Shown here: positions 1-9,174 of the stretch, one piece after another
How the letters are laid out: the number at the start of each line of letters is the position of its first letter
How positions within the stretch are numbered: the first letter of the stretch is position 1
Assembly: GCF_007830235.1 (NCBI RefSeq)
Contig: NZ_VLKI01000002.1
Location: 215,962-279,961 of the forward strand
Length of the DNA: 64,000 bases
DNA from: Cytobacillus oceanisediminis
Lineage (GTDB): Bacteria; Bacillota; Bacilli; Bacillales; Cytobacillaceae
Direction of reading: 5' to 3'
Position numbers and translations under genes: made by a program
Notes under the pieces: generated by a model
Seen by the model: only the letters and a program-made list of their open reading frames with translations
Told to the model about the DNA's origin: nothing
The model's database searches: none

Positions 1-1
1 A

Positions 2-1078
2 AGTACGAGCAAGGATGAGATTTTTCGCATAGGGGAGCAATGCCGAAAAGACCATGAAACTCTGACTGAGGAACTTAGAGAAGTCAAGCATCTGGTGATT
101 AAAACGATTGAAGAAGGGGACAAGCTTGATATTCAAACAAGATTTGCCCGGAAGAGGCTTTCAGAAGTCAGCATGCATTTCAAGGATTACACTGAGGCTG
201 AAGTAAGGGATGCTTACGAAAAGGCCCATCAGCTGCAGATGGATCTTTCCATGAACAGGCAGATAGAGAAGCAGCTCCGCGATCGCAGAGACGATATCGA
301 AAGAAGGCTGCTGGGTGTAAGTGAAACCATCGAACGTGCAGAGTCCCTTGTTTCACAAATTTCTGTTGTCATGAACTACCTGACAAGTGATCTCAAGCAA
401 ATGGGTGAGATTATTGAAGACGCAAGAATGAAGCAGGAATTCGGACTGAAAATCATTGAAGCCCAGGAAGAAGAGCGGAAGAGGCTATCCAGGGAGATTC
501 ATGACGGCCCTGCCCAAATGATGGCAAATGTGATGATGCGTTCAGACCTAATCGAGCGGGTATACAATGAACGAGGCGGCGATGAGGCTATTATTGAAAT
601 TAAAAGCCTTAAAAAAATGGTTAGAAGTGCCCTTTATGAAGTGCGCAGAATTATCTATGATCTGCGGCCGATGGCACTCGATGACCTGGGCTTAGTGCCT
701 ACCCTCAAAAAATACCTGCAGACGATCGAAGAATATCACAGCACGACAAAAATTAAATTTGCCAATGTGGGAGAAGAAGTCAGGCTGCCTCCTCAATATG
801 AGGTTGCCCTTTTCAGACTCATTCAGGAATCTGTCACAAATGCCTTAAAGCATGCAAATACCAATGAAATTATTGTAAAAATGGAGATTAATAAGACAAG
901 GGTGGTCGTTATTGTAAAAGATAATGGCAAAGGGTTTGATATCCGGGAGAAAAAAGCAGAGTCCTTTGGAATTATCGGAATGCGGGAGAGAGTCGAGCTT
1001 CTCGAAGGCCAGATCTCCATTGATTCCAGTATAGGCAAAGGCACTATTGTGATTATCCAAATACCTTTGAGCTTGTAG
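2..1078 (+). CDS. degS: DegS sensor histidine kinase, 5' end cut by window edge
   Basis: Cytoplasmic histidine kinase that phosphorylates and dephosphorylates DegU. The frame is open from base 2, and the residues before the first in-window start (GTG at 95) already look like DegS (for example FRIGEQCRKDHE), so the true start lies upstream and 358 residues are visible. A long coiled-coil sensor region comes first, then the H-box REIHDGPAQ (His codon at 500-502) typical of HisKA_3 kinases, the segment RRIIYDLRPMALDDLGL, and a C-terminal ATPase with the N-box and DNGKGFD. The gene is 48 nt upstream of degU, as in B. subtilis. No membrane segment is seen, consistent with the soluble DegS family. 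Identification is secure. Confidence 0.97.
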   Translation, partial: STSKDEIFRIGEQCRKDHETLTEELREVKHLVIKTIEEGDKLDIQTRFARKRLSEVSMHFKDYTEAEVRDAYEKAHQLQMDLSMNRQIEKQLRDRRDDIERRLLGVSETIERAESLVSQISVVMNYLTSDLKQMGEIIEDARMKQEFGLKIIEAQEEERKRLSREIHDGPAQMMANVMMRSDLIERVYNERGGDEAIIEIKSLKKMVRSALYEVRRIIYDLRPMALDDLGLVPTLKKYLQTIEEYHSTTKIKFANVGEEVRLPPQYEVALFRLIQESVTNALKHANTNEIIVKMEINKTRVVVIVKDNGKGFDIREKKAESFGIIGMRERVELLEGQISIDSSIGKGTIVIIQIPLSL

Positions 1079-1126
1079 ATTAATAAATAGAGAGAACAAC
1101 TAACAGGGAATTAGGGAGGCGAAGAA

Positions 1127-1810
1127 ATGACTACGAAGATTGTCATTATTGATGACCATCAATTGTTCAGAGAAGGGGTAAAACGCATTTTAGATTTTGA
1201 AAGATCATTTACTGTAGTAGCAGAGGGCGATGACGGTACGGAAGCCATCTCACTCGTGGAAGAATATAATCCTGATGTAGTAATCATGGATATCAACATG
1301 CCGAATGTAAATGGGGTAGAGGCAACTCGCCAGCTTATTGAAAAGCATCCTGAATCAAAAGTCATCATCCTTTCCATTCATGATGATGAAAACTATGTTA
1401 CACATGCACTTAAAACTGGAGCAAGCGGATATCTATTAAAAGAAATGGATGCAGACGCATTAGTAGAGGCTGTTAAAGTAGTAGCAGACGGAGGGTCTTA
1501 TCTTCATCCGAAGGTAACGCATAACCTTGTAAACGAATACCGCCGCCTGGTAGCCGTAAGTGCCGGTGGCGGAAACACCTACTCACAGCCTGAAATCCGC
1601 CGTCCGCTTCACTTGCTGACGCGACGTGAATGTGAAGTCCTCCAGCTTTTGGCTGACGGAAAAAGCAACCGTGGAATCGGGGAAGCACTTTACATTAGTG
1701 AAAAAACCGTAAAGAATCACGTAAGCAACATCCTGCAAAAAATGAACGTAAACGACCGTACACAAGCTGTTGTTGTCGCTATTAAGAATGGCTGGGTAGA
1801 AGTACGATAA
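1127..1810 (+). CDS. degU: DegU response regulator
   Basis: NarL/FixJ-type regulator of exoenzymes, competence and motility, partner of DegS. The receiver domain occupies about residues 3-120, with acidic residues in IIDDHQ and the phospho-acceptor Asp55 in [10 protein letters not shown]. The LuxR-type helix-turn-helix is near residues 158-225 ([35 protein letters not shown]). The length of 227 aa is close to B. subtilis DegU. GGGAGG stands 7-12 nt before the ATG. A strong terminator follows immediately, so degSU ends here. Confidence 0.98.
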   Translation: MTTKIVIIDDHQLFREGVKRILDFERSFTVVAEGDDGTEAISLVEEYNPDVVIMDINMPNVNGVEATRQLIEKHPESKVIILSIHDDENYVTHALKTGASGYLLKEMDADALVEAVKVVADGGSYLHPKVTHNLVNEYRRLVAVSAGGGNTYSQPEIRRPLHLLTRRECEVLQLLADGKSNRGIGEALYISEKTVKNHVSNILQKMNVNDRTQAVVVAIKNGWVEVR

Positions 1811-1816
1811 AGGACA

Positions 1817-1847
1817 AAACGGAATGGCAGCGCCATTCCGTTTTTTT
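1817..1847 (+). terminator. Rho-independent terminator after degU
   Basis: The inverted repeat ACGGAATGGC / GCCATTCCGT has a 3-nt loop and is followed by a run of seven T. It begins 7 nt after the degU stop codon. Confidence 0.9.
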
Positions 1848-1995
1848 AGGTGCCAGGTACCACCCGAAATTTGTCGAATGTTCTTATTGCTGAGCCTAAC
1901 CCTTAATCTAAACTTAATGCAATTTCTTACACGATCATTTAAAATGAAACATGAACATTTAGTAGAGAAAAAAGATAAGGATGGTAACTCCATTT

Positions 1996-2835
1996 ATGAA
2001 AACGGCTGTTGTAACGGATAGTACAGCATACATCCCCAAGGATTTAAGAGAGAAGTTAAATATACATATGATTCCGCTTAGCGTGATTTTCGGCAATGAA
2101 ACGTATCAGGAAGAAGTGGAAATCACTGCAGCGGACTTTTATGAAGAAGTGAAGCATAAAGAGCTACCGACGACCTCCCAGCCGCCGGTTGGCCAGTTTG
2201 CCGAGCTGTTTGAGCAGCTTTCCAAGGACTATGACGCGGTTGTTTCGATTCATCTATCGAGCGGCATCAGCGGCACTTTCCAGGGAGCCTTAACCGCTGG
2301 AAGCATGGTGGAAGAAATTCAGGTCTTCCCGTTTGATTCCGAAATCAGCTGTATGGTGCAGGGCTTTTATGTACTTGAAGCTGCTGAACTGGCTGCGGCC
2401 GGAAAAGGCCCTCAGGAGATCGTTGAGCGATTGGAAGAAATGAAGAAGTCAATTCGTGCCTATTTCATGGTCGATGATTTATCACATCTTCAGCGCGGGG
2501 GTCGTTTATCGAGTGCCCAGGCATTGATCGGAAGCCTGCTGCAGGTGAAGCCACTACTTCATTTTGAAGACAAAAAGATTGTTCCATTTGAAAAAATCCG
2601 TACTCGTAAAAAAGCAATGAAGCGTATGGTGGATTTGTTTTGGGAAGATGTGAAAAGCGGCGAGCCCTATAAAGCAGTCATTATCCATGCAAATCGCGAA
2701 GAAGAAGCCCGCGAGTGGAAGGCAGAGCTTGCGGCCGCTTATCCAAATGTTGAATTTATGATTAGTTATTTTGGTCCTGTTATCGGTACTCATTTGGGCG
2801 AAGGCGCCATGGGGTTTGGCTGGGTGAAGAAGTAA
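1996..2835 (+). CDS. degV: DegV family fatty-acid-binding protein
   Basis: DegV/FakB-fold protein that binds a fatty acid and, in characterised relatives, presents it to a fatty-acid kinase. It has the family motifs VTDSTAYIP at the N-terminus, TTSQPP, the acyl-binding SSGISGTF, DDLSHLQRGGRLSSAQA and a C-terminal GTHLGEGAMGFGW. I chose ATG 1996 (279 aa) because the protein then begins MKTAVVTDST like other DegV proteins. ATG 1981 is in frame, but the AAGG in front of it would be too close. The gene lies directly downstream of degSU as in B. subtilis and is probably separately transcribed, since a terminator intervenes. Confidence 0.93.
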   Translation: MKTAVVTDSTAYIPKDLREKLNIHMIPLSVIFGNETYQEEVEITAADFYEEVKHKELPTTSQPPVGQFAELFEQLSKDYDAVVSIHLSSGISGTFQGALTAGSMVEEIQVFPFDSEISCMVQGFYVLEAAELAAAGKGPQEIVERLEEMKKSIRAYFMVDDLSHLQRGGRLSSAQALIGSLLQVKPLLHFEDKKIVPFEKIRTRKKAMKRMVDLFWEDVKSGEPYKAVIIHANREEEAREWKAELAAAYPNVEFMISYFGPVIGTHLGEGAMGFGWVKK

Positions 2836-2847
2836 TCGTTATGCAGG

Positions 2848-2881
2848 CTGCGCCATTCTGGATAGGATGGCGCAGATTTTT
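2848..2881 (+). terminator. Terminator after degV
   Basis: A 9-bp stem CTGCGCCAT / ATGGCGCAG is followed by ATTTTT, 12 nt after the degV stop. Confidence 0.8.
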
Positions 2882-2920
2882 GAAAGGGGTGATGGAAGAC
2901 TGCAGGTGAATGGTGAACTT

Positions 2921-3035
2921 TGCAAATAGATACAGAAATCCTGCAAATAGAAGGGGAAATTCTGCAAATAGAATGCCCCAACCTGCAAATAGAATAAAAA
3001 AATTTGCAAATAGACCGCTGAGTTCTGCAAATAGA
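2921..3035. repeat. Tandem array: six TGCAAATAGA cores every 21 nt
   Basis: The word TGCAAATAGA starts at 2921, 2942, 2963, 2984, 3005 and 3026, an exact 21-nt period, with 11-nt spacers that are purine-rich but not conserved. The array fills the space between the degV terminator and comFA. Because 21 is divisible by three, it keeps spurious reading frames open on both strands. Similar arrays with other core words occur at 27848, 29307, 48447 and 58089. Confidence 0.93.
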
Positions 3036-3099
3036 AAAGATCCCAGCAAATTCAAGATCATTTTTTACAAGAAGAACTAACTGTTTTGAGGTGAGCTTA

Positions 3100-4596
3100 T
3101 TGAGATTTACCATGAAAAATACCATTTTGACACCATTTTTAAACGAAAACCCTCCCGATAGCCTCCCGATTTCCTCAATAGAGACCATTCCAGAGCCGCC
3201 ACTTAATCAAACCTACCCCTTTAACAAAGACTTTCAGCAATTACTCCATGGAAAACAGCTACTAGTCGATGATCTGCCATTTCCCCTTGAAGAAATCCAA
3301 CAACACTTTGAAAACGGCCATATCCTTTACCGAAAAGGCATTATTAGAGAGAATAATAAGATAATCTGTGCCCGGTGCGGCAATAAGGAAGCCTCGCTTT
3401 TTGCCGGCTTTCCCTGTAAGCGCTGTGGTGAAAAGAATTGTAGGTATTGCAGGAAGTGCATCATGATGGGGAGGGTTAGTGCTTGTACGCCATTGATTAG
3501 CTGGCGGGGAGCAGAGCCGGACGAGGTGGTTCCTGATGATCCATTAATTTGGAACGGCAAGCTTTCAGATGGACAGCAGCTTGCCTCGGACCGAGTAAAG
3601 CAGGCTATTCTAGAAAATAAAGAACTCCTAGTTTGGGCGGTTTGTGGTGCAGGTAAAACCGAAGTCCTTTTCGAAGGAATCAACGCTGCGCTAACTGCTG
3701 GAAAAAGAGTCTGCATTGCCACACCGCGTACCGACGTCGTCCTGGAACTCGGTCCTCGTCTGAAAGCGGTTTTTCCCGATATCCCGGTTGCCGTCCTATA
3801 CGGAGGCAGTGAAGACCGCCACCTCCAGGTGCCGCTCACAATCGCCACCACTCACCAGCTCCTCCGTTTCTACAAAGCCTTTGATACCGTCATCGTGGAT
3901 GAAGTGGATGCCTTCCCTTACACGGCAGACGAAAGCCTGCAATATGCTGTGCGCCAATCAAGAAAAGACCTCTCCTCTATGATCTACCTAACAGCAACTC
4001 CCAATCAGAAATGGCAAAATGAATGCAGGAGCGGAAAAAGGGACTACGTTACAATCCCGGCCAGATTTCATCGCCACCCTTTGCCGGTCCCAGCCTTCAA
4101 ATGGTGCGGGAACTGGGAAAAAGCTCTCAAAAAGGACACGCTCCCGCCGGCAGTCACCCAATGGATCAAAAAGCGGCTCGACAATCAGAAGCAATGTCTG
4201 CTTTTCCTCCCTAAAATCGATAAGATGGAAAAAGTCCTCGCAATCCTCAGGGAACACCACCTGAAAATTGAAGCAGTCCATGCGGAGGATCCAGACCGAA
4301 AAGGCAAGGTCCAAGCCATGCGCGACAAAGAAATCCCAATGCTGCTAACAACAACTATCCTTGAAAGAGGAGTAACCTTCCCAAATGTAGATGTAGCCGT
4401 TCTGGGAGCAGAAAACCGCATTTTCACAGAAAGCGCCCTTGTCCAAATTTCAGGCCGAGTCGGCCGAAGCGCACAATTCCCCAATGGTGAAATAACCTTT
4501 TTTCACTATGGCAAAACCGAAAGCATGGTTAAAGCACGTAAACAAATCCTCAAAATGAACGATGAAGCTAGAAAGAAAGGACTGATTGATTATTAA
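3100..4596 (+). CDS. comFA: ComFA, competence DNA-uptake ATPase
   Basis: DEAD-box-like ATPase that powers import of single-stranded DNA through the ComEC channel during transformation. A cysteine cluster at about residues 90-120 (CARCG, CKRCG, CRYCRKC) is the ComFA zinc finger. Walker A is GAGKTE (about residue 183) and the DEAD-type box is DEVD (residue 267), followed by TATP and a helicase C-terminal domain with ILERGVTF and QISGRVGRS. TTG 3100 is preferred because GAGGTGAG precedes it by 4-5 nt; GTG 3091 overlaps that ribosome binding site. The last 11 nt overlap comFC. Confidence 0.96.
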   Translation: MRFTMKNTILTPFLNENPPDSLPISSIETIPEPPLNQTYPFNKDFQQLLHGKQLLVDDLPFPLEEIQQHFENGHILYRKGIIRENNKIICARCGNKEASLFAGFPCKRCGEKNCRYCRKCIMMGRVSACTPLISWRGAEPDEVVPDDPLIWNGKLSDGQQLASDRVKQAILENKELLVWAVCGAGKTEVLFEGINAALTAGKRVCIATPRTDVVLELGPRLKAVFPDIPVAVLYGGSEDRHLQVPLTIATTHQLLRFYKAFDTVIVDEVDAFPYTADESLQYAVRQSRKDLSSMIYLTATPNQKWQNECRSGKRDYVTIPARFHRHPLPVPAFKWCGNWEKALKKDTLPPAVTQWIKKRLDNQKQCLLFLPKIDKMEKVLAILREHHLKIEAVHAEDPDRKGKVQAMRDKEIPMLLTTTILERGVTFPNVDVAVLGAENRIFTESALVQISGRVGRSAQFPNGEITFFHYGKTESMVKARKQILKMNDEARKKGLIDY

Positions 4597-5287
4597 ATGT
4601 TTAATATGCCAAGAAGAAATCATGCCGCAAATTGGATGGAACTACTTATTTTCAAAGCAAGAACCTCAATACCTTTGTGAATTCTGTATAAACAGGTTCA
4701 CTTTAATAGATGAAGAGACTTGCAATAAATGCAGCCGCCCTCTTAGAGACACCGAGTATAAACAAAGTAATCTCTGTTTTGACTGCATTCGATGGGAGAC
4801 GGATCCTCAATGGAAAGGCTGCCTTGAACGAAACTATTCTTTGGTCACCTACACTGATTTTTGCAAGGAAGCAATAGCGCGTTATAAGTTTCGAGGTGAT
4901 TATATTCTTTCCTATGCATTTGCCAGCTTGATGAAAGGCAAGCTGAACTCTCTCCAATATGATCAGCTTATCTCTATTCCGCTGAGTGATGAACGTTTGT
5001 ACGAACGTGGGTTTAACCAATCAGAGGCAATCATTATAGCCATGGGAGCCTATCCAGAATCAATCCTCGCCAGAACCCACACAGAAAAACAATCGAAAAA
5101 ATCCCGCTCCGAAAGGATACACCTTCCACAGGTTTTTCAAATCACCACGCCCGACAAAATCAAACATAAAAAAATCCTCATTATTGACGATATATATACT
5201 ACCGGCTCAACGATTCATCATGCTGCTAAACTCCTTAAGGAGGGAGGCGCTGAGTCTGTTAGCTCTTTGACTATTGCAAGAGGCTAA
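4586..5287 (+). CDS. comFC: ComFC, competence phosphoribosyltransferase-like protein
   Basis: Double zinc finger plus PRTase-fold protein needed for transformation, thought to act with ComFA at DNA import. N-terminal cysteine pairs CLIC, CEFC, CNKC and CFDC form the zinc-binding module. The C-terminal ILIIDDIYTTGST is the PRPP-binding loop of type I phosphoribosyltransferases. Start TTG 4586 lies inside the end of comFA; no in-frame ATG is near. The length of 233 aa fits the family. comFB, which sits between comFA and comFC in B. subtilis, is absent. Confidence 0.95.
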   Translation: MIIKCLICQEEIMPQIGWNYLFSKQEPQYLCEFCINRFTLIDEETCNKCSRPLRDTEYKQSNLCFDCIRWETDPQWKGCLERNYSLVTYTDFCKEAIARYKFRGDYILSYAFASLMKGKLNSLQYDQLISIPLSDERLYERGFNQSEAIIIAMGAYPESILARTHTEKQSKKSRSERIHLPQVFQITTPDKIKHKKILIIDDIYTTGSTIHHAAKLLKEGGAESVSSLTIARG

Positions 5288-5320
5288 AATGTGGAATCAA
5301 TTGAAAGAGGGGGAGCAGTA

Positions 5321-5752
5321 ATGGCTGAACTTTCAAACTGCCCTAAATGCAATGAGATATTTGTGAAAAATCAATTCCGTGACATCTGCCAGAATTGCTG
5401 GAAAGAAGAAGAAAAGGCATATGAAGCGGTTTATCAGTTCATCCGCAAGCGGGAAAACCGGACGGCGAAAACGCTGGAGGTAGTGGAAGCGACTGGGGTT
5501 AAAGAAGAGCTGATATTGAAGTTCATTAAAAGCGGACGCTTGAAGCTGGCGCATTTTCCAAACCTTGGTTATCCTTGCGAGAAATGCGGGACGAGCATAA
5601 GGGAAGGGAAAATTTGCGGAGGATGTGCCGATGAGCTGAGGAAAGATCTTCAACGATTTACATCTGAGGAAGAGCAGAGAGCTGAAATTTTAAAAAGAGA
5701 GAAGAACGCTACCTATTTTTCGGTAAATGAAAAGATAAATAGGCGGCTTTAG
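5321..5752 (+). CDS. yvyF: YvyF, flagellar-operon zinc-ribbon protein
   Basis: Small conserved protein (143 aa) always found between comF and flgM in Bacillus; its exact function is not established. It carries two cysteine pairs at the N-terminus (CPKC, CQNC) and two more near the C-terminus (CEKC, CGGC), with a helix-turn-helix-like middle (EVVEATGVKEELILKFIKSG). ATG 5321 is preceded by AGGGGGAG at a good distance, so GTG 5291 is rejected. A terminator follows and flgM has its own sigma-D promoter. Confidence 0.9.
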   Translation: MAELSNCPKCNEIFVKNQFRDICQNCWKEEEKAYEAVYQFIRKRENRTAKTLEVVEATGVKEELILKFIKSGRLKLAHFPNLGYPCEKCGTSIREGKICGGCADELRKDLQRFTSEEEQRAEILKREKNATYFSVNEKINRRL

Positions 5753-5781
5753 GCTATGTGTCAGGTACACATAGCTTTTTC
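5753..5781 (+). terminator. Terminator after yvyF
   Basis: The stem GCTATGTG / CACATAGC is followed by TTTTT and lies immediately after the yvyF stop. Confidence 0.8.
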
Positions 5782-5825
5782 TATAGGCTTTTAGATGTAT
5801 TTTTTACCAAAGATAAATTAATATT

Positions 5826-5852
5826 TAAAGAAACCGTATCTATAGCCGATAA
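5826..5852 (+). promoter_or_regulatory. Sigma-D promoter for flgM
   Basis: TAAA (5826-5829), a 15-nt spacer and GCCGATAA (5845-5852) match the flagellar sigma factor consensus TAAA-N15-GCCGATAT almost perfectly. It lies 45 nt upstream of flgM. Confidence 0.88.
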
Positions 5853-5896
5853 TAGGATTAGATTGAAATCGACCGGAATGAAAGTGAGGGATACCT

Positions 5897-6163
5897 ATGA
5901 AAATCAATAACTTTGGACTTTCAGGTGTAAATCCGTACAAACGCCAAATAAACAAACTTGAAAATGCAGGAAAACCAGCCAAAACTGCTTCAGATAAAAT
6001 CGAAATCAGCTCTACTGCAAAGGAAATGCAGCAGGTATCACAGCTAAGCGAAAACCGTAAAGCAAAGGTTGAAGAGCTTAAAATCCAGGTAGAGAACGGT
6101 ACGTATAAAATGAATCCAAAAGAAGTGGCGAAAAGCATTGCCAACTTCTATTCGAAAAAATAA
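5897..6163 (+). CDS. flgM: FlgM anti-sigma-D factor
   Basis: Binds sigma-D and holds it inactive until the hook-basal body is complete. The protein has 88 residues, with a flexible N-terminus and the C-terminal sigma-binding helices (VEELKIQVENGTYKMNPKEV, IANFY) typical of FlgM. It is the first gene after the sigma-D promoter at 5826-5852, so the factor would control its own inhibitor. flgN follows 15 nt downstream. Confidence 0.95.
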   Translation: MKINNFGLSGVNPYKRQINKLENAGKPAKTASDKIEISSTAKEMQQVSQLSENRKAKVEELKIQVENGTYKMNPKEVAKSIANFYSKK

Positions 6164-6178
6164 GGGGAGGAAACAAGC

Positions 6179-6661
6179 ATGTCCGCCGAAGCGCTAATCA
6201 CATCCATGGAAAAATTGCTCAAGCTTCATAAAAGCCTTTACGAGCTTGCAGTCAAAAAGACAGACATCATCAAGAACGGCGACATGGACGCCCTGAACCA
6301 GATGCTGAAGGATGAGCAGGCGCATATAGCTGCGATTGACCGGATGGAAACAGAACGGCAGAAAGCTGCACAGATAATTACTACTGGAATGGATAGCCCT
6401 ACGGTGTCAGACTGCATGACGGTTTTGTCGCAGGCGGAAAGGCTCAAGCTGGAGGCCATAACCAATGAGATGACCGGGCTGGTGTTTGAATTAAAGGAAC
6501 AGAATTACCTGAACCAGCAGCTTGTCCATCATTCCCTGCAGTTTGTCAACGTATCTATGAATCTATTAAGGCCGCAGCAGGAAAGTATGAACTACGGCCC
6601 GCCGGCAAAAAAGAAACCATCCGAAAAGAACACCCCAGGCATCTTTAACTCGAAAGTGTAG
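6179..6661 (+). CDS. flgN: FlgN-family chaperone for FlgK/FlgL
   Basis: All-helical protein of 160 aa in the position of yvyG (flgN) between flgM and flgK. It fits the FlgN family, which keeps the hook-filament junction proteins FlgK and FlgL unfolded for export. The region of about residues 1-130 is predicted long helices; the last 20 residues are a polar tail rich in Lys and Pro. A GGGGAGG ribosome site precedes the ATG. Assignment rests on position and helical composition more than on motifs. Confidence 0.88.
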   Translation: MSAEALITSMEKLLKLHKSLYELAVKKTDIIKNGDMDALNQMLKDEQAHIAAIDRMETERQKAAQIITTGMDSPTVSDCMTVLSQAERLKLEAITNEMTGLVFELKEQNYLNQQLVHHSLQFVNVSMNLLRPQQESMNYGPPAKKKPSEKNTPGIFNSKV

Positions 6662-6679
6662 CAGAACGGAGGAACAAAC

Positions 6680-8242
6680 ATGCGTTCAACCTTTATGGGA
6701 CTTGAAACTGCCCGCCGCGGCATGTTCACCCAGCAAAGCGCTTTACATACAACCGGACATAATATTTCAAATGCGAACACACCGGGCTATTCGCGTCAGC
6801 GGATTAATTTTACCCAGACAACTCCGTACCCATCAGTCGGCATGAACCGCCCGCAGCTTCCGGGGCAAATGGGAACTGGAGTGGAAGCAGGCACGGTCCA
6901 GCGAATCAGGGAATCCTTCCTGGATGTTCAGTTCAGAACGGAAAACACGAAAATGGGCTATTACGGTGCCATGAGCGAGTCCCTTACCAAGATGGAAGAG
7001 ATTATGAATGAGCCATCTGAGAATGGGCTGCATAGTACGTTGGAAAAATTCTGGAATGCTCTTCAGGATCTATCCAGCCATACGGAAAATACAGGTGCGA
7101 GAGATGTCGTGGCTGCGACTGGCCAGATGGTTGCGGACACCCTCAATTACTATCATAATTCCCTAACAAGAGTTCAAGAGGATATCGGCAGCCAGATCGG
7201 TGTAAAGGTGGATGAAATTAATGCGATTGTTGGGCAGATTGATCATCTCAATAAGCAGATCGCCGAGGTTGAACCGCATGGATACTTGCCGAATGATTTG
7301 TACGATGAGCGGGATGTCCTTGTTGATCAGCTATCAAAAATGGTCAATGTAAAAGTGACCAATGTGATTCCGAACAATTATGGAAATGCAAAATCAATTG
7401 CAGAAGGCCTATACAATATCGAAATCGTTCAGCAGGATGGGAAGTCATTTGCCCAGCCCCTTAATCTGATTTCTGTCACAAAAGCTTCTGGTATTATGGG
7501 CACCAATAAGCTTGAACTTGAAGATGAGAATGGCGCTGTTTCCGAATTGAAGGTTGGGGATGCATCCATCACCGATTTTGATCGACTTTCAGGAGAGCTT
7601 TCCGGCTTGATCAAGAGCTTTGGATATAAGACAGAAAGCGGCAAAAAAGGATCTTATCCTGAAATGCTTGATAAGCTGAATAAAATGGCCGCAGCATTTG
7701 CCAATGAGTTCAATCATATTCACAGCAAGGGATTTGCATTGGGAGCGAGTGAGCCTTCCGGCAAGGACTTCTTTGTGTTTGATCAGGGGAACCCGGCTCA
7801 AAGCATGAAAGTAAACCAGGATCTATTGGATGATTCCAGCCTGATTGCTGCAGGAAAAGAAAGCGGTGCATCAGGGGATAACCAAAATGCACAGCTGCTG
7901 GCCGACCTGAGAAAGAAATCTTTTTCAGATTACGGTTTTTATAAACAAGCTGGCAATACCCTGCCGGAAGGACTGAACGGCAGCCTTGACACGTATTACT
8001 CAGGAATCATTGGCCGGATGGGTGTCGATTCCCAAAGTGCTAAAAAGGACCTGAGAAACTCTTCGATTCTCGCAGACTCGGTTGAACAGAACAGGCAATC
8101 CGTCAGCGCGGTTTCATTAGATGAAGAAATGACCAATATGATTAAATTCCAACATGCCTACAATGCTTCGGCAAGAAATATTACAGTGGTCGATGAAATG
8201 CTCGATAAAATCATCAACGGCATGGGCGTTGTAGGCAGATAG
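6680..8242 (+). CDS. flgK: FlgK, hook-filament junction protein 1
   Basis: Secreted HAP1 that connects the hook to the flagellin filament. The N-terminal domain has the rod/hook motif GHNISNANTPGYSRQR, and the C-terminus ends in an amphipathic helix (FQHAYNASARNITVVDEMLD). The length of 520 aa is normal. The ATG has GGAGG 8 nt upstream. It is followed after 13 nt by flgL, so both are made together. Confidence 0.97.
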   Translation: MRSTFMGLETARRGMFTQQSALHTTGHNISNANTPGYSRQRINFTQTTPYPSVGMNRPQLPGQMGTGVEAGTVQRIRESFLDVQFRTENTKMGYYGAMSESLTKMEEIMNEPSENGLHSTLEKFWNALQDLSSHTENTGARDVVAATGQMVADTLNYYHNSLTRVQEDIGSQIGVKVDEINAIVGQIDHLNKQIAEVEPHGYLPNDLYDERDVLVDQLSKMVNVKVTNVIPNNYGNAKSIAEGLYNIEIVQQDGKSFAQPLNLISVTKASGIMGTNKLELEDENGAVSELKVGDASITDFDRLSGELSGLIKSFGYKTESGKKGSYPEMLDKLNKMAAAFANEFNHIHSKGFALGASEPSGKDFFVFDQGNPAQSMKVNQDLLDDSSLIAAGKESGASGDNQNAQLLADLRKKSFSDYGFYKQAGNTLPEGLNGSLDTYYSGIIGRMGVDSQSAKKDLRNSSILADSVEQNRQSVSAVSLDEEMTNMIKFQHAYNASARNITVVDEMLDKIINGMGVVGR

Positions 8243-8255
8243 GCGGTGAAATAAA

Positions 8256-9119
8256 ATGCGTGTAACGCAATCAATGCTTTCCAATAATATGCTCCGCAAC
8301 CTCAGCAACAGCTATAGCCGGCTGGACAAGCTGCAGGACCAGATTTCAACACAGAAGAAATTCACCAAGCCATCCGATGATCCGGTTGCAGCCATGATGG
8401 GCATGAACTATCGTACGGACTTGAATCGAATTCAGCAATATACCCGCAACATCGGGGAAGTGAAGAACTGGGTGGACAGCACGGACGATGCTCTGGATAA
8501 AGGGGTACTGGCGCTGCAAAGGATTCGCGAACTTACTGTTCAGGCAAGCAATGGCACGCTTGAAGGAGATCAGCGGAAGGCGATTGCAGAGGAAGTTAAG
8601 CAGCTGAAGGAGCATCTCCAGAATATCGGTGATACGCAGGTTGGCGGCAAATATCTTTTCAACGGAAACCAGACAAACCTAAGGCCATCTGATTTGGGGA
8701 CTTATGCAAGCGGGACGATTGAACTGGAAGTTTTCTCGGGAATCAAGATTCAAGTGAATACAGAAGGATCCAAGCTGTTCGGGGATATGCTTGGGCCGGA
8801 AGGTGATATCGATAAATTAATCACAGCTCTTGAAACAAATGATCCGGTAATTGGGGATATGCTTGAAACGGTTGATAAAAATATTGATAACTTCCTATCC
8901 GCACGGGCCTTGATCGGCGCCAAGCAAAATCGGGTCGAACTGATGGAGGACCGCTTATCACAGCAGGAAGTATTCTCAACCAGAATCCTATCAGATAACG
9001 AAGACATTGATATGGAAAAAGCGATTATTGAGCTCACAACGCAGGAAAGCGTCCATCGAGCTGCTTTAAGTGTCGGTGCCAAAATCATCCAGCCGACCCT
9101 GACTGACTTTTTAAGATAA
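8256..9119 (+). CDS. flgL: FlgL, hook-filament junction protein 3
   Basis: Secreted HAP3 of 287 aa that sits between FlgK and the filament. The N-terminus (MRVTQSMLSNNMLRNLSNSY) and the flagellin-like helix LTVQASNGTLEGDQRKAIAE are family features; the C-terminus resembles flagellin D0. A terminator follows directly. Confidence 0.97.
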   Translation: MRVTQSMLSNNMLRNLSNSYSRLDKLQDQISTQKKFTKPSDDPVAAMMGMNYRTDLNRIQQYTRNIGEVKNWVDSTDDALDKGVLALQRIRELTVQASNGTLEGDQRKAIAEEVKQLKEHLQNIGDTQVGGKYLFNGNQTNLRPSDLGTYASGTIELEVFSGIKIQVNTEGSKLFGDMLGPEGDIDKLITALETNDPVIGDMLETVDKNIDNFLSARALIGAKQNRVELMEDRLSQQEVFSTRILSDNEDIDMEKAIIELTTQESVHRAALSVGAKIIQPTLTDFLR

Positions 9120-9124
9120 TAACG

Positions 9125-9155
9125 AAAAAGCTATCCATCTGTGATAGCTTTTTTT
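9125..9155 (+). terminator. Terminator after flgL
   Basis: The stem AAAGCTATC / GATAGCTTT is followed by TTTTT. It ends about 20 nt before the next start codon and would limit read-through into yviE-fliW-csrA. Confidence 0.8.
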
Positions 9156-9174
9156 CATAAAAGAGGTGACGGAA

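Noticed and set aside
2790..3188. Minus-strand ORFs with repeated SICR/YLQ peptides
   Set aside because: They are open only because the array has a 21-nt period; there is no ribosome site and no conservation expected.
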